A stretch of DNA of 64,000 nucleotides from Crocosphaera watsonii WH 8501 (GCF_000167195.1 NZ_AADV02000005.1:124001-188000), one strand, 5' to 3'. Counted from the first letter of the stretch, positions 8,322 to 18,179 are shown. Notes: generated from the sequence alone by a model not told the origin. Made by a program: numbers and translations.

Positions 8322-9044
8322 ATGGTACAGATAATCCAAAATTCCCTCTTAACGCCCTATTTGGCTCTACACATTCCCGATGGCTTTTTAAGCCCTTCTG
8401 TTAGCTTATTTTGTTGGGTGATTACCATTGTTTTAATCACTGTTTCCCTCAAAAAAGTACAAAGAGACTACCAAGAAAAAACAGTCCCTTTGATGGGGGT
8501 TTGTGCAGCCTTTATTTTTGCCGCACAAATGATCAACTTCCCTATTCCTGGGGGGACATCGGGCCATTTAGTGGGGGGAACCCTAGCCGGTATTATCCTT
8601 GGACCTTGGGCTGGTACCTTAGTGGTAACTGTGGTGTTTATTGTCCAGGCGGTTTTGTTCCAAGATGGCGGTTTAACCGTTTTAGGAGCAAATATCTTGA
8701 ATATGGGACTAATAGGAACTTTTTGCGGTTATTATCTCTATAGAGCAATTCGTTTCTCGTTAAACCCTCGCTCCTTGAAAAGTATGACCATCGCCACTGT
8801 GGTTGCTTCTTGGTGTAGTGTGGTCATTGCTGCGATCGCAACTGCCTTTCAATTAGCTTTATCAGGCACTGTTCCCCTAATTGCATCCTTGATCGCTATG
8901 ATCGGTTGGCACGTGCTTATCGGCGTGGGAGAAGCCCTTATTACCATGATCGCTGTGGGATATATCTGGAAATCTCGTCCGGATCTCATCTACGATAGTC
9001 CTTCCTCTGTCAGGTTGGATACCAGACAGAAAGTTCATGGCTAA
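8322..9044 (+). CDS. cbiM: ECF nickel/cobalt transporter substrate-binding membrane protein CbiM/NikM
   Basis: A 240-residue polytopic membrane protein with the diagnostic LHIPDGFLSP near residue 17. In this family the N-terminal Met-His region helps coordinate the metal. Further conserved blocks are FPIPGGTSGHLVGGTLAG and LFQDGGLTVLGANILNMG. It is the specificity (S) component of an energy-coupling-factor transporter. The next genes are the PDGLE/CbiN-like protein and CbiQ, giving the usual M-N-Q order. In cyanobacteria either nickel or cobalt is possible; sequence alone does not decide. Confidence 0.92.
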   Translation: MVQIIQNSLLTPYLALHIPDGFLSPSVSLFCWVITIVLITVSLKKVQRDYQEKTVPLMGVCAAFIFAAQMINFPIPGGTSGHLVGGTLAGIILGPWAGTLVVTVVFIVQAVLFQDGGLTVLGANILNMGLIGTFCGYYLYRAIRFSLNPRSLKSMTIATVVASWCSVVIAAIATAFQLALSGTVPLIASLIAMIGWHVLIGVGEALITMIAVGYIWKSRPDLIYDSPSSVRLDTRQKVHG

Positions 9045-9079
9045 AATTACTAACTCAAAACAAGAGAAGAATCCTGAAA

Positions 9080-9421
9080 ATGACGAATAAACCCTCTGAT
9101 ACGCAGAATAATCGTTCTTTTATCCTAGTCGGAATGGGTGTTGCTCTGGCTGTAGGCGTTTTAATATCTCCCTTTGCCAGTTCCAACCCCGACGGCTTAG
9201 ATAGAGTCTCCCAAGACTTAGAATTTGAAGATAAAGCCATAGAAGATGCACCGGCACAAAACTTGCCCTTCCACGCAGTTTTTGAAGAATATGGCTTACG
9301 AGGAGTTCCCGGTCCTTTATCAACCCCTCTCGCTGGTTTAGCCGGAACTGTTATAACCTTTGGTATCGCTTGGGGAACCGGAAAATTATTAGTCACCCCC
9401 CCAGTAGATGGAGAATCATAA
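9080..9421 (+). CDS. PDGLE-domain small membrane protein (CbiN/NikN-like)
   Basis: A 113-residue protein with an N-terminal transmembrane helix (FILVGMGVALAVGVLISPFA) followed directly by SSNPDGLDRV, the PDGLE motif. A second C-terminal helix is LAGLAGTVITFGIAWGTGKLL. PDGLE proteins replace or fuse to CbiN/NikN as the auxiliary subunit beside CbiM and are thought to help metal loading. It lies 35 bp after cbiM and before cbiQ, consistent with that role. Confidence 0.85.
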   Translation: MTNKPSDTQNNRSFILVGMGVALAVGVLISPFASSNPDGLDRVSQDLEFEDKAIEDAPAQNLPFHAVFEEYGLRGVPGPLSTPLAGLAGTVITFGIAWGTGKLLVTPPVDGES

Positions 9422-9426
9422 AAGGT

Positions 9427-9469
9427 AAAGGTAGAATTTGGAAGGAAACTATTTTCAAATTCTACCTTT
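9427..9469 (+). other. 14-bp perfect inverted repeat between the PDGLE gene and cbiQ
   Basis: AAAGGTAGAATTTG (9427-9440) is the exact complement of CAAATTCTACCTTT (9456-9469), with a 15-nt loop. It stands 10 nt before the cbiQ ATG. It could set mRNA processing or the Q to M/N expression ratio. There is no T-run for a strong terminator. Confidence 0.7.
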
Positions 9470-9479
9470 CAAATTCAAT

Positions 9480-10250
9480 ATGTTACTACACATTAATTCT
9501 TTTCTCGGTCAGCAGAGACAACAACCGCCCACACTTTGGCATTCTTTGAATGTTCAAGCACGGGTTTTATGCGCTTTTATTAGTGTTTTTGCCATTGCTT
9601 TAACCCCCAATGGACAATGGAAAAGTTGGGGAATTTATGGGATTGGAGTATTATTTGTCATCTTAATTAGTCGTGTTTCTTGGCTTAGTTTATTCTCAAG
9701 GGTAATTATTGAATTTGCCTTTGTTGGAGTGGTATTATTGGGGACTTTATTTCGTCCAGAAGGAGAGGTTATTTGGTCTTGGGGTATTCTGCAAATCACC
9801 ACTACTGGAGTTATGGTTTTAGGCAGTGTTACCACCAAAGCAATTTTATCATTATTGATGTTAAATACACTAATAATGACCACAGAAATTACTGAATTAT
9901 TTAAAGCATTCTTGGCTCTAAAAATGCCGCCTTTATTAGTAGTCATTATGGCTTCTATGTATCGTTATATAGGTGTCATAAATAGAGAATTTACAACCAT
10001 GAAAAGGGCAGCCATTTCTCGCAATTTAATGAGTAATGGAAAAATGATCCGTCATGTCATGGGAAATGCTATTGGTTCTTTATTTATCCGTAGTTATGAA
10101 CGGGGAGAATTGATCTATAATGCTATGTTGTCGAGAGGTTATCAAGGAGTTCATGGAAATCCCGAAAAATTAGCTTATAAAAATAAGGATATTTTTGCTC
10201 TAATTATTACAATTTTCATCGTTTTTTTAGGGCAGATTATTTATTTTTAG
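9480..10250 (+). CDS. cbiQ: ECF transporter transmembrane component CbiQ
   Basis: A 256-residue membrane protein of the EcfT/CbiQ type. It has four or more hydrophobic helices in the first 200 residues, then the coupling motifs: MKRAAISRNLM (an AxxxR-type helix) and ERGELIYNAMLSRGYQG (the second ArG motif that grips the ATPases). I start at ATG 9480 rather than an in-frame TTG at 9438, because the latter lies in the hairpin. The ATPase gene cbiO expected next is absent; a ligase-like gene follows 16 bp later. Confidence 0.88.
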   Translation: MLLHINSFLGQQRQQPPTLWHSLNVQARVLCAFISVFAIALTPNGQWKSWGIYGIGVLFVILISRVSWLSLFSRVIIEFAFVGVVLLGTLFRPEGEVIWSWGILQITTTGVMVLGSVTTKAILSLLMLNTLIMTTEITELFKAFLALKMPPLLVVIMASMYRYIGVINREFTTMKRAAISRNLMSNGKMIRHVMGNAIGSLFIRSYERGELIYNAMLSRGYQGVHGNPEKLAYKNKDIFALIITIFIVFLGQIIYF

Positions 10251-10266
10251 GTTAATGTAAGAGTTA

Positions 10267-10998
10267 ATGAAGACAGAGACAAAATGGCGTTTTATTCCTC
10301 CCATGGAAGCATCGGGAAAATTACAAATGTCCATCGATCGCTGGTTATTTGAAAAACACGAACAAGGAATAAGCCAACCGATTTTAAGATTTTATACCTG
10401 GTCAAAACCCACTATTTCTTTAGGTTATTTACAAAAAAAATATCCTTCCCATTGGGATAATTTAATCTGGAAAAAGGAACCTTTAGACCTAGTAATTCGT
10501 CCCACAGGAGGCAGAGCCGTTTTACATCAAGGAGATTTAACTTATATGATAGTTATGCCCTTAGATCATCGGAAAACTTTGGCTATTTATCAAGATATTT
10601 GTACCTTTTTAATCCAAGGTTGGCAAACATTAGGTATTGCTTTGGAATATGGCACAGCAAAACGGGGATATATTAATAATTCTAGTTGTTTTAATACCGC
10701 AACCGTAGCAGACTTAATTACAGCAGATGGTAGTAAACTAATTGGTAGCGCACAACGAAGGGGAAAAGGTTCAATTTTGCAGCATGGTTCTTTAGTTTTG
10801 TCAACAGACAAACAGTTATTTGAAACAGTTTTTAATCAAGTTGCTCCTTGGAATTTAAGCTTAAAAGAAAGATTATCTAAAAATCATTCTCAAGAAAACA
10901 TTATAGAAGTTTTAACCGAAGCAGCCAAACAACATTTTAAGATAGAATTGATAACAGAACCTTTATCAGAGGAAGAATGGCAAGAGATTCAGAAATAA
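10267..10998 (+). CDS. Lipoate-protein ligase family protein
   Basis: A 243-residue member of the biotin/lipoate protein ligase (BPL/LplA) superfamily. Recognisable blocks are [28 protein letters not shown] (the RRxxGG-AVxH region) and [20 protein letters not shown], where the Lys in SKLIG is the usual acyl-adenylate-binding residue. The family transfers lipoyl or octanoyl groups to E2 and GcvH proteins; LipM-type octanoyltransferase is another possibility. The 3' end overlaps the moaC start by 22 bp. Confidence 0.8.
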   Translation: MKTETKWRFIPPMEASGKLQMSIDRWLFEKHEQGISQPILRFYTWSKPTISLGYLQKKYPSHWDNLIWKKEPLDLVIRPTGGRAVLHQGDLTYMIVMPLDHRKTLAIYQDICTFLIQGWQTLGIALEYGTAKRGYINNSSCFNTATVADLITADGSKLIGSAQRRGKGSILQHGSLVLSTDKQLFETVFNQVAPWNLSLKERLSKNHSQENIIEVLTEAAKQHFKIELITEPLSEEEWQEIQK

Positions 10999-11498
10999 TA
11001 TCTAATCAATCTGAGTTTAACTTATCCCATCTTAACGAAAAAGGAGAAGCAGAAATGGTAGATGTTTCTTCTAAAAATGTGACCCGTCGTCAAGCGATCG
11101 CACAGGGGAAAATAACAATGAAGTTAGCAACTTTTGAGGCCATAGAAACAGGAAACACCCCCAAAGGTGACGTTTTAGGAACTGCAAAATTAGCAGGGAT
11201 TATGGCAGCAAAACAAACAGCTAACTTGATCCCCTTATGCCATCCTTTGCCCCTACATAAAATAGAGGTAAACATCAGAGGAGATGAAAATTTACCAGGA
11301 TATATAATAGAAGCAACTGTGATCACAAAAGCAGAAACAGGAGTAGAAATGGAGGCATTAACCGCCGTTTCCGTAGCTGCTTTAACCCTTTATGATATGG
11401 CCAAAGCCTTAGGAAAATCCATGAAAATTGAGAATATCTGTTTAATTAGTAAAACAGGAGGAAAATCAGGAGATTATCAGAAGATAACTGATAATTAA
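10977..11498 (+). CDS. moaC: Cyclic pyranopterin monophosphate synthase
   Basis: MoaC converts the MoaA product to cyclic pyranopterin monophosphate in molybdenum cofactor synthesis. Signatures are [30 protein letters not shown] and [20 protein letters not shown], followed by the active-site KGGKSGD-like [10 protein letters not shown]. The length of 173 is slightly long because the ATG at 10977 gives a 17-residue lead before the conserved LSHLN. That ATG is inside the preceding ligase gene, and no better start is seen before the conserved segment. Confidence 0.93.
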   Translation: MARDSEIISNQSEFNLSHLNEKGEAEMVDVSSKNVTRRQAIAQGKITMKLATFEAIETGNTPKGDVLGTAKLAGIMAAKQTANLIPLCHPLPLHKIEVNIRGDENLPGYIIEATVITKAETGVEMEALTAVSVAALTLYDMAKALGKSMKIENICLISKTGGKSGDYQKITDN

Positions 11499-11526
11499 TT
11501 AATTCCCTTGAAACCTTCTGTCCTAA

Positions 11527-11841
11527 TTATCCATTGTCCATTATCAAAAGAGGATCTAATTGATTTTGTCCATCGAGGGAATATAAATCATCACATCCTC
11601 CAATATGTTGATTATTGACGAAAATTTGAGGAACTGACCGTTTTCCAGAGGATCGTTGTGCCATTTTTTCCCTAGCAGTCTCATCCCCATCGATTTTATA
11701 TTCAGTGAAGTTGACCCCTTTCCACCATAAAAGTAATTTAGCACGTATACAAAACGGACAAGTTTGCCAAGTGTAGATTTCCACATCCGCCTTGATTTTT
11801 TGGGGATCGCGGCCTAATAAAGAATTAAAAAGATTCAACAT
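11527..11841 (-). CDS. grxC: Glutaredoxin 3
   Basis: A 104-residue dithiol glutaredoxin with the active site CPFC (Cys28 and Cys31), the cis-Pro segment SVPQIFVN and the glutathione-binding GGCDDLYSLD. It uses glutathione to reduce disulfides. An N-terminal extension of about 18 residues precedes the thioredoxin-like fold. It is convergent with moaC, separated by 28 bp. Confidence 0.92.
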   Translation of the reverse strand: MLNLFNSLLGRDPQKIKADVEIYTWQTCPFCIRAKLLLWWKGVNFTEYKIDGDETAREKMAQRSSGKRSVPQIFVNNQHIGGCDDLYSLDGQNQLDPLLIMDNG

Positions 11842-12008
11842 AGTAACCTTTTATGTTTTACATTATTATTATATAAAGAATCAATGGGTTTGAGATGAGT
11901 ATAGCAGATCAGGGTTTTTTCTCCTTGTTGTCAGACTGTATTCATTATCCGATCCCAGAAAATGATTAGCGAATTAACAAAAGAAATGTTATAAAGGTCA
12001 TAATAGAG

Positions 12009-12653
12009 ATGGTACAAAAAAATTCGCATTATTTAAAAATTGAGTGGGGAAAAATTGTGGAATGTTGTGGTTTGTCGTCATTGATGGGTGAGGGTTCAGA
12101 GTTAGAGAAAAATCCGTCTTGCACCGTTTCTCTTGCAATTCGGAACGCTAATTTAAAAGATATCAAAGCTTTGACAGATGTACTTACCCTGAGCTTTCAT
12201 CCCTCTGGGGGGTGGTTATCTTTCCTACAACCTATTTTAAGACTAGGAGTCTCCGAAGACTTGCGCTTGCGTCTTCGGGGAGCGGTTCCCTATTATTGTT
12301 GTCTAGTCGCAGTGGAAACTACCAAAACACCTTCAGAAACTAAAGAAAAGGTGATTGGAACCGTTGAAATAACCCTCAAAAGTGGATTCAATTGTCATTA
12401 CCTCTACATCAGTAATTTGGCAGTCCTGGAGACTCATCGAAGAAAAGGAGTTGCTAAAAAGTTACTAAAAGAATGTGAAAGAATTGCCTCCCAATGGGGA
12501 TATAATAGCCTTAATCTTCATGTTTTAGAAAATAACTATGCTGCCAAGAAATTGTATTTGAGTAATGGCTATCAAATCTGTGAAAATGAAATTCTTTGGA
12601 CCAATTGGTTTTGGGTTCGTTCTGAAAAATTATTCTTGAAAAAGAAAATATAG
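12009..12653 (+). CDS. GNAT-family N-acetyltransferase with an in-frame palindrome insert
   Basis: A 214-residue protein with the GNAT fold: an N-terminal strand (VSLAIRNANLKDIKAL), motif A LYISNLAVLETHRRKGVAKKLL (acetyl-CoA Q/RxxGxG/A as RRKGVA) and motif B NLHVLENNYAAKKLYLSNGY. The substrate is unknown. Residues around 80-95 (GVSEDLRLRLRGAVP) are encoded by a GC-rich hairpin repeat, CCGAAGAC...GTCTTCGG at 12253-12278, that looks foreign to the gene. The next gene starts 6 bp after the stop. Confidence 0.82.
   Translation: MVQKNSHYLKIEWGKIVECCGLSSLMGEGSELEKNPSCTVSLAIRNANLKDIKALTDVLTLSFHPSGGWLSFLQPILRLGVSEDLRLRLRGAVPYYCCLVAVETTKTPSETKEKVIGTVEITLKSGFNCHYLYISNLAVLETHRRKGVAKKLLKECERIASQWGYNSLNLHVLENNYAAKKLYLSNGYQICENEILWTNWFWVRSEKLFLKKKI
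12253..12278. repeat. Palindromic repeat embedded in frame in the GNAT gene
   Basis: CCGAAGAC (12253-12260) and GTCTTCGG (12271-12278) pair around a TTGCGCTTGC loop; the stem extends with CT/GG wobble. Its G+C is well above the surrounding gene. It is translated without breaking the frame. Confidence 0.65.
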
Positions 12654-12659
12654 AAAACT

Positions 12660-13142
12660 ATGTCTAATACCGTTTTTCACCGGCAAGTTACCCCAGAGGA
12701 AAAACAACAAATAGATGAGATTCTTCAACATCTACACCAACAAAAACTATTGGTGATCAACCCCCGTCGTAAAAATGGTTTAATCCTCTATAAACCCTAT
12801 CATGCTGAGTTTGCAGGCCCGGGAGCAGCTATTGGCTCTAATTTTGATCAAGATGTCATTGATGTGCTTCCTGTTGGTAAATTATCCCTAACCGAACCGA
12901 GAACCAGTCAAGAAAGAATCAACAGTTATTTAATTCGGCGACAATGGGTTAAACTAGCTAAACAAATTAGCGATAATACCGTTGCGCAACAAAGGGACCA
13001 GGTGATTTTAAATCAGTTTGAACATTGGTTTGACCTAGAAACTGCTAGTGTTTTACCCGATGAAACCTTTGCTCTATTAGTGGGGGTATTACCTCAAACT
13101 ATGAGGAAAGTTCGTACCCAAAACGAACTCTTGTCCCAGTAG
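12660..13142 (+). CDS. Conserved-looking cytoplasmic protein, function unknown
   Basis: A 160-residue soluble protein. The N-terminal half is rich in Gln/Lys helices (TPEEKQQIDEILQHLHQQK), the middle contains a Gly-rich turn (FAGPGAAIGSNFD), and the C-terminus is helical. There is no signal peptide or transmembrane helix and I do not recognise a catalytic motif. It starts 6 bp after the GNAT gene, so it is probably in that operon. Confidence 0.65.
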   Translation: MSNTVFHRQVTPEEKQQIDEILQHLHQQKLLVINPRRKNGLILYKPYHAEFAGPGAAIGSNFDQDVIDVLPVGKLSLTEPRTSQERINSYLIRRQWVKLAKQISDNTVAQQRDQVILNQFEHWFDLETASVLPDETFALLVGVLPQTMRKVRTQNELLSQ

Positions 13143-13219
13143 TCTTTAAAAAAAAATTAAGATTCTCTCCCTAAATTCCTGATTATCATAGGGTTATGTA
13201 ACAACAAGGATTACTATTT

Positions 13220-13873
13220 ATGGAACTCCTACCCTCAGAAATTCTGGCAGCCAATAAGTTTGAGCAATCTGTTCTTAGTCTAGCCCTGATTAATATTTGT
13301 AACCAAGATAGTCATGTGGGTCAAACGATGAAAGAACGTTACAATACCTGGAAGTCGGAAACGGATGATCCTATTAATAATCCTTGGTTAGACTTACATC
13401 AGTTCACCATTTATGTACCTCACCCCCAGCAAACCTACGAAGACATTACCCTAGAAGAAGGTCTGAGTTTGGGTTATAACATCGAGGTGGAACCCATAAT
13501 TGATCAAGATAGCATTCCCTACAATATTCCCGAAGGGGGTCATTTTGTGGCTGTTTTGAAACAAAATCAGGTCGAGGGGAAATTTAAAATTGCTGCTACT
13601 GGAATGTTTATTCAACCTTTAGCTGCTTTGAGTTTAGATATTGTTACCGATCCCGAAGAAGGTAAATATGAATCAATGGTGATTAAACACCCTATTATTC
13701 GAGATTATCCCCAGAATTTTGTTCAACAAATCGATCAATATCTTAATCGAGAAATTCATTTTAAACAACTTCCTAATCTTGTTGGATATGTTGATCAAAC
13801 CCAAAACCCAGATTATCGTCAACCTTCTTGGCATGAAATTTATTTAGAAGGGCAAGGTTTGAAATTATTTTAA
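13220..13873 (+). CDS. Conserved-looking protein, function unknown
   Basis: A 217-residue, acidic, soluble protein with no signal peptide or membrane segment. The sequence has good coding character throughout (for example PWLDLHQFTIYVPHPQQTY and EGGHFVAVLKQNQVEGKFKI, which look like beta strands). It follows the previous unknown gene by 77 bp on the same strand. I cannot name a family. Confidence 0.65.
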   Translation: MELLPSEILAANKFEQSVLSLALINICNQDSHVGQTMKERYNTWKSETDDPINNPWLDLHQFTIYVPHPQQTYEDITLEEGLSLGYNIEVEPIIDQDSIPYNIPEGGHFVAVLKQNQVEGKFKIAATGMFIQPLAALSLDIVTDPEEGKYESMVIKHPIIRDYPQNFVQQIDQYLNREIHFKQLPNLVGYVDQTQNPDYRQPSWHEIYLEGQGLKLF

Positions 13874-13988
13874 CCTTTTTTGACAAAAAAAAGGTGCAGA
13901 AATGCCCCTCTTTTTGATGATATAATAATATTGTTAAAGAGATTACTCGTCACCTCAGAATGACACTTAAAGAGACAACAAATGTCCT

Positions 13989-14282
13989 ATGAAAGTCTAT
14001 CTAAAAGATGAGATTTTATATATTGAGCAAGAAGATTTACCAAGTTATAAAAAAGGCGGCTCAATCGTAAGAAATAGTTATTTTTGGGCGTTAAAATCTA
14101 TTAGTTGTTATTCTAGAAAAGGAAAAGATTGGGAATTTGATCAAGTGGTTTGGTTGGCACTATGCCGAATGTTATTATCCTTCGCTCAATCTGGATATCT
14201 AGGGGACTCAGAAACTATGCTGGAGTTTGACACAGATACCCCTATTCCTAATGAGTTGCGATCTGTTTCTACTTGGCTTTGA
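13989..14282 (+). CDS. Small protein of unknown function
   Basis: A 97-residue frame with an ATG at 13989. It begins with alternating charged and aromatic residues (MKVYLKDEILYIEQEDLPSY) and has no recognisable motif. The end (TPIPNELRSVSTWL) is followed three bases later by a heptad tandem repeat, so the 3' end may have been altered. The start is plausible but the RBS is weak. Confidence 0.45.
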   Translation: MKVYLKDEILYIEQEDLPSYKKGGSIVRNSYFWALKSISCYSRKGKDWEFDQVVWLALCRMLLSFAQSGYLGDSETMLEFDTDTPIPNELRSVSTWL

Positions 14283-14730
14283 TAGCAGTTATCAGTTATC
14301 AGTTATCAGTTATCAGTGGAATTTTATTATTTCTGAGTTGAATTATCCCTCTGAGGAATCTCTTTATGGTGAGATAAAACTGTCATTGCGAGGAAAGAAT
14401 AAATGTTGTTATTATATAGCAATTTACTACAAGTAGGGGTTAACGGCCGTCAAGGTGATTTCCAGAATAAAACATACCTGCTTTTCCAGTTATCCCCCCC
14501 CTTTTTAAGGGGGGTTAGGGGGGATCATCAGGGATCTTCTTGATCAGAAATCACCTAACCCCTACACATCCCCTATAATATTTTTGATTTTAAAATTTAC
14601 ATCTAATAATACTCAATTCTCTTGCCATACCCCACTTTTGTAGAGACGTTTCATGAAACGTCTCTACAGTGTTATGGGGTAATACATAGGGGGGTTTTGA
14701 GAAACGTATTTAGTATAAATTATAAATATG
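14283..14730. other. Repeat-rich intergenic region
   Basis: No convincing gene. It holds the heptad repeat, a C/G palindrome at 14496-14526 (CCCCCCTTTTTAAGGGGGG plus a G-run and GATC) and a perfect 30-bp palindrome at 14639-14668 centred on TTTCATGAAA with arms TGTAGAGACG/CGTCTCTACA. The last could also end transcription on either strand. Confidence 0.65.
14285..14316. repeat. Heptad tandem repeat (CAGTTAT)n
   Basis: About four tandem copies of CAGTTAT follow the small gene. This is the short tandemly repeated repetitive sequence class common in cyanobacteria. Related heptads occur at 18150-18175 (GGTAACT), 22080-22110 (AATTAAC) and 29519-29545 (ACAATGG). Confidence 0.8.
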
Positions 14731-17434
14731 CTACTTATTAGAATACCAAGGGCCAATAATTGATTCTCCTTCATTTTCTTTTTCTGCCAAGGCTAAATTT
14801 AAAGTTAATAGTTGCTCTAAAATATCATCATAAGGGTTAAATTGATATGCTTCCATGACAACATTATCTAGTTGTTGATGCAGTTGATAAAGTTGGCTAC
14901 TGGGTTCATTAAAAAAAAGCATTATAAAGTTTAGTTATTCCCCATTGTTTCTTTTCCATTTGTTGAGTTCTATATTCATGGAGTTGTGTCATTATTTTGC
15001 GGATACTATCAACAGTTTCAGAAGTAGGGTTTTGGGGAAAAGGAAAGGTTTCAAAACATTTTGTATGTACATAACGAGTTCTATCTTCTAAGGTTTATTT
15101 TTTGGCTTGTATCCACAGTCTATGAACCTTTGATGTCAAAATACCTAAGATATAAAAATCATCAGAAATAACGACTGTTGTAGAGTCAGCAGGAAGGTTG
15201 TATTTTTTGACTGGCAAAAATATAAACCATTTAGAATGTCTCGGAACAGAAAAATAAAAAGATAAATCTTTTATTGCTTCTCTCATTGCTGGTCTTTTTT
15301 CGCCAAACTTCCACCAATTTAATCGAGTCGTTTTTCTTCTATTTTTATCTCTTTCTGGTTTAACAGTTAACTTAAGATGTTCAAAAGGTAAACTATAATC
15401 ACTTGCATCTTCTAAAGACATATCATTAAAATCAATGATCCATCGACTTGCTTTTCCATGAGGTTTACTGGTTAAATCATCGGCAGAACAAGAAAGCTTT
15501 AAAACCTCTTTATTTTTAGCATCAATCTTGATCCATTTTTCAGCTTGTGAGGAATCAATATAAAATCCTTTCCCTACAGGAATAACTCCTTGAAAACTTT
15601 TATTTTTATTAGCTTTTAATGTCTTAGCAATGGAAAGATCTATATGAGTTTGTAGAGAAGAATTAATTTGACTGACTTGGTTATCATCTAAATAGTATTG
15701 CTCAGGTTGTTGTTTACACCAATTAACAATACTAACATGAACATTTGCTTCTCCCGACCAAGGTTTACTAGAAATAGCATCATGAATATGACCCCCATTT
15801 TGAGTAATATCATCTAGTGCAGCAACCCGACTTTTTCCCTGACTAATAGAGTTTGTTGCTACTAAACCAGCACGTTCTTTTTGCTCTATATTTTCATGTG
15901 CTACACGAAACCAATAGGCACAAAAATCTACCGAATTTTTAACCTTTGAATACTTGTTAAAAACCTTATCAACATAATCATCTCTTAAATTTATTCTCAG
16001 ATGTTTACCTCCCAAAAAAGGAGGATTACCGATAATTGCATCTGCTTTAACCCAGTCATTAAATAAAGCATCTTGACAAAGAATATTATCATCCAAACTA
16101 TCCAAAGGTAAATAATTTTCTGTTAACTCAAACTTATCAATCGCAACTTTTCTAGCGATCATTAATGTCACCCTCGCCAACTCCACCGCAAAGGGATTAA
16201 TATCCATGCCATAAAACTGTTTAAGGGTGACAAAACCCATGATCATCTGTTCATTTTTAGACTTACGACGCTGATAAATTTTGTTTAATAATAACTGTTC
16301 AATGCGCTTTAACTCTTGATAAGCAACATACAAAAAATTTCCTGAACCACAAGCAGGATCTAATACCTTATATTGTTGTAACTCTAACTGTAATTGATTC
16401 AATTCACCGATATTTTTAGCTGCCTCTATTTTATCCTCCCAATAACGACTAATAGTCGGTCGAATAATCTTCATAATATCCGCTTCCGAAGTGTAATAAA
16501 TACCATAAGCATGACGTTCATCTTCATTGACTGTCCCTTCAAAAAGGTTTCCAAAAATAGCAGGTCTAATCTTATTCCAATTTTGAAGAGATGCTGTTTC
16601 TAACAATTCCAATTCTTGTCTTTTTAACTCTATAGCTTGTATCTGAGAAAATAAACCACCATTAAAATAATCTACCCCTTGATATTGTCCAGCAGGAGTT
16701 TTTCCCTGTTGATTCATCTCCCGAAATAACCCTCCCAAAACATCATAAGAACTCGCTCCCTTTAAACAATCTTTCACACAACGTAAAAATAAATCTCTCG
16801 GTAATAAACCCCGATCTTGTGCAAACATTGCTAACACACATTGCAAGATAAAACGTTGTGCTTGTAACTCACTAAAATTATCTTTTCTCCTCCTTTTCTG
16901 TAGCATTTTAAACAATTCACCCATACGTCTCGCTGCTTTTTCGGTTACCTCAACCTGATTATTTTTAAACACAGGAGTACGGTTACCCAACTCCATAAAA
17001 TTAAAAGCACTAGCACGATTTTTTAACTCCGAAACTGCTACTTTATCAACCGGTTCATCTATCTGTAAATTAAAGTCAAAAATCCAAAACTCATCAAAGT
17101 TACATAGAATAACATAACGAGGGCGATCCGGTACTAATCTTGTCCAATAATCAAAGGCTTGAGAATAATGTTTATCTAAAGATTCTCCTCGCTTTTTCAT
17201 CTCAATTAAAACCCGAGGTTTCCAGACTAAATCAGCAAAACCAGTCCCACCTTTTTTACTCCCTTTCTTAATCGGTTCCTCATAACTTCCACCTGCTTCT
17301 AATACCCCCTCATAACCAAAGGCTTGAAAGAATCTATCTAAGAAAATTTGCGCCTCTTTTCGCTCTTTTCCTTTGATATGTTTTCGACAAAACTCAATAA
17401 ATTGTTCTAAACTTTTTAAGGTAGCACTTGACAT
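14731..17434 (-). pseudogene. MmeI-like (type IIL) restriction-methylation gene, broken near its 3' end
   Basis: The first frame gives 779 residues (17434 to 15095). It has a PD-(D/E)XK-like nuclease motif with Asp68, Glu78 and Lys80 (FADLVWKPRVLIEMKKRG), a helical linker, the SAM motif LDPACGSGNFLYVAY near 360, the catalytic IIGNPPFLGG near 468, then a target-recognition region. At 15095-15097 an in-frame TAA interrupts QAKK; the same frame continues as TLEDRTRYVHTKCFETFPFP for about 57 residues. A T8 run at 14910-14920 then shifts the frame into the last 60 residues (FFNEPSSQLYQLHQQLD). The lost tail is the usual C-terminal helical part. With a nonsense and a frameshift the enzyme is probably dead or reduced; no separate methyltransferase is next to it. 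Confidence 0.85.
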
Positions 17435-17508
17435 TTGTAAAAAAGTGTGTAATTATAAGTGATTGGTAAGGTATTTTAGAGAAGGTGTATATCCTAAGAT
17501 TCAGGAAC

Positions 17509-18057
17509 TTACAAAACTTTACCTAAAAACTCCATTAGAGACAGACGAGACAAAAAAGTCTTATCTGTCGTAGTTTCGCAGAGCCAACCTTGAACTTGAT
17601 GAGGCGATCGCCACAAGTCCAAATGGTCAACCGCAGGATTAGCATAGAAACTAAGCTTTCCTGTACCTAAGATAGCAGAACTGTAATGGGTAAATTCATC
17701 GTGACTGATGCGATAAACGGGAAAATCACCCAATAAAGGAACCCCCCAACCATCAAAGGCAATTAACCCCTTAATCTTACCCCCTTGTCGTTGCCATTGC
17801 ATTGCCGCAGTAACCGCAGCAACCACCCCTGCACTAAAGGCAATGAATATTAAGTTTTGTGATTTAACATTGAATTTTCCCTGCAAATAATGTATGAGAT
17901 GAAAGCCAGAATAGGGAGGATATTGATCGGTGGGAAAGATTAATAAGTTATCGAGATAAGGATAATAATGACTAATATTATTGACAAAAGAATGGGTTAA
18001 ACTTTGCTCATGAAAACCAGGACAAATTAGATATAAAATAGATGTGTTTTTGCTCAT
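17509..18057 (-). CDS. Alpha/beta-hydrolase-like protein
   Basis: A 182-residue protein. ILYLICPGFHEQ looks like the first strand and oxyanion turn, and LIFIAFSAGVVAAVTAA holds an AFSAG nucleophile elbow (Ser in the GxSxG position, with Ala first). HDEFTH and AVDHLDLWRSP could supply acid and His. It is short for a hydrolase, so it may be a minimal or non-catalytic member. It is a single gene, divergent from nothing obvious. Confidence 0.6.
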   Translation of the reverse strand: MSKNTSILYLICPGFHEQSLTHSFVNNISHYYPYLDNLLIFPTDQYPPYSGFHLIHYLQGKFNVKSQNLIFIAFSAGVVAAVTAAMQWQRQGGKIKGLIAFDGWGVPLLGDFPVYRISHDEFTHYSSAILGTGKLSFYANPAVDHLDLWRSPHQVQGWLCETTTDKTFLSRLSLMEFLGKVL

Positions 18058-18149
18058 AAAATATTGAATATATAACTACTTATTATAATTATGAGGTTAT
18101 GTATATTCCTCCTAACTCGGAATGACAATTATTCATTGTTAAATGTTCA

Positions 18150-18175
18150 CTGGTAACTGGTAACTGGTAACTGTT
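18150..18175. repeat. Heptad tandem repeat (GGTAACT)n
   Basis: Three tandem GGTAACT units lie directly beside the AATT target of IS copy 2. Removing the IS would run the truncated efflux adaptor gene into this repeat. Confidence 0.75.
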
Positions 18176-18179
18176 AATT

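Noticed and set aside
14285-14316. Heptad repeats as a CRISPR array
   Set aside because: The units are 7 bp, contiguous and without spacers.
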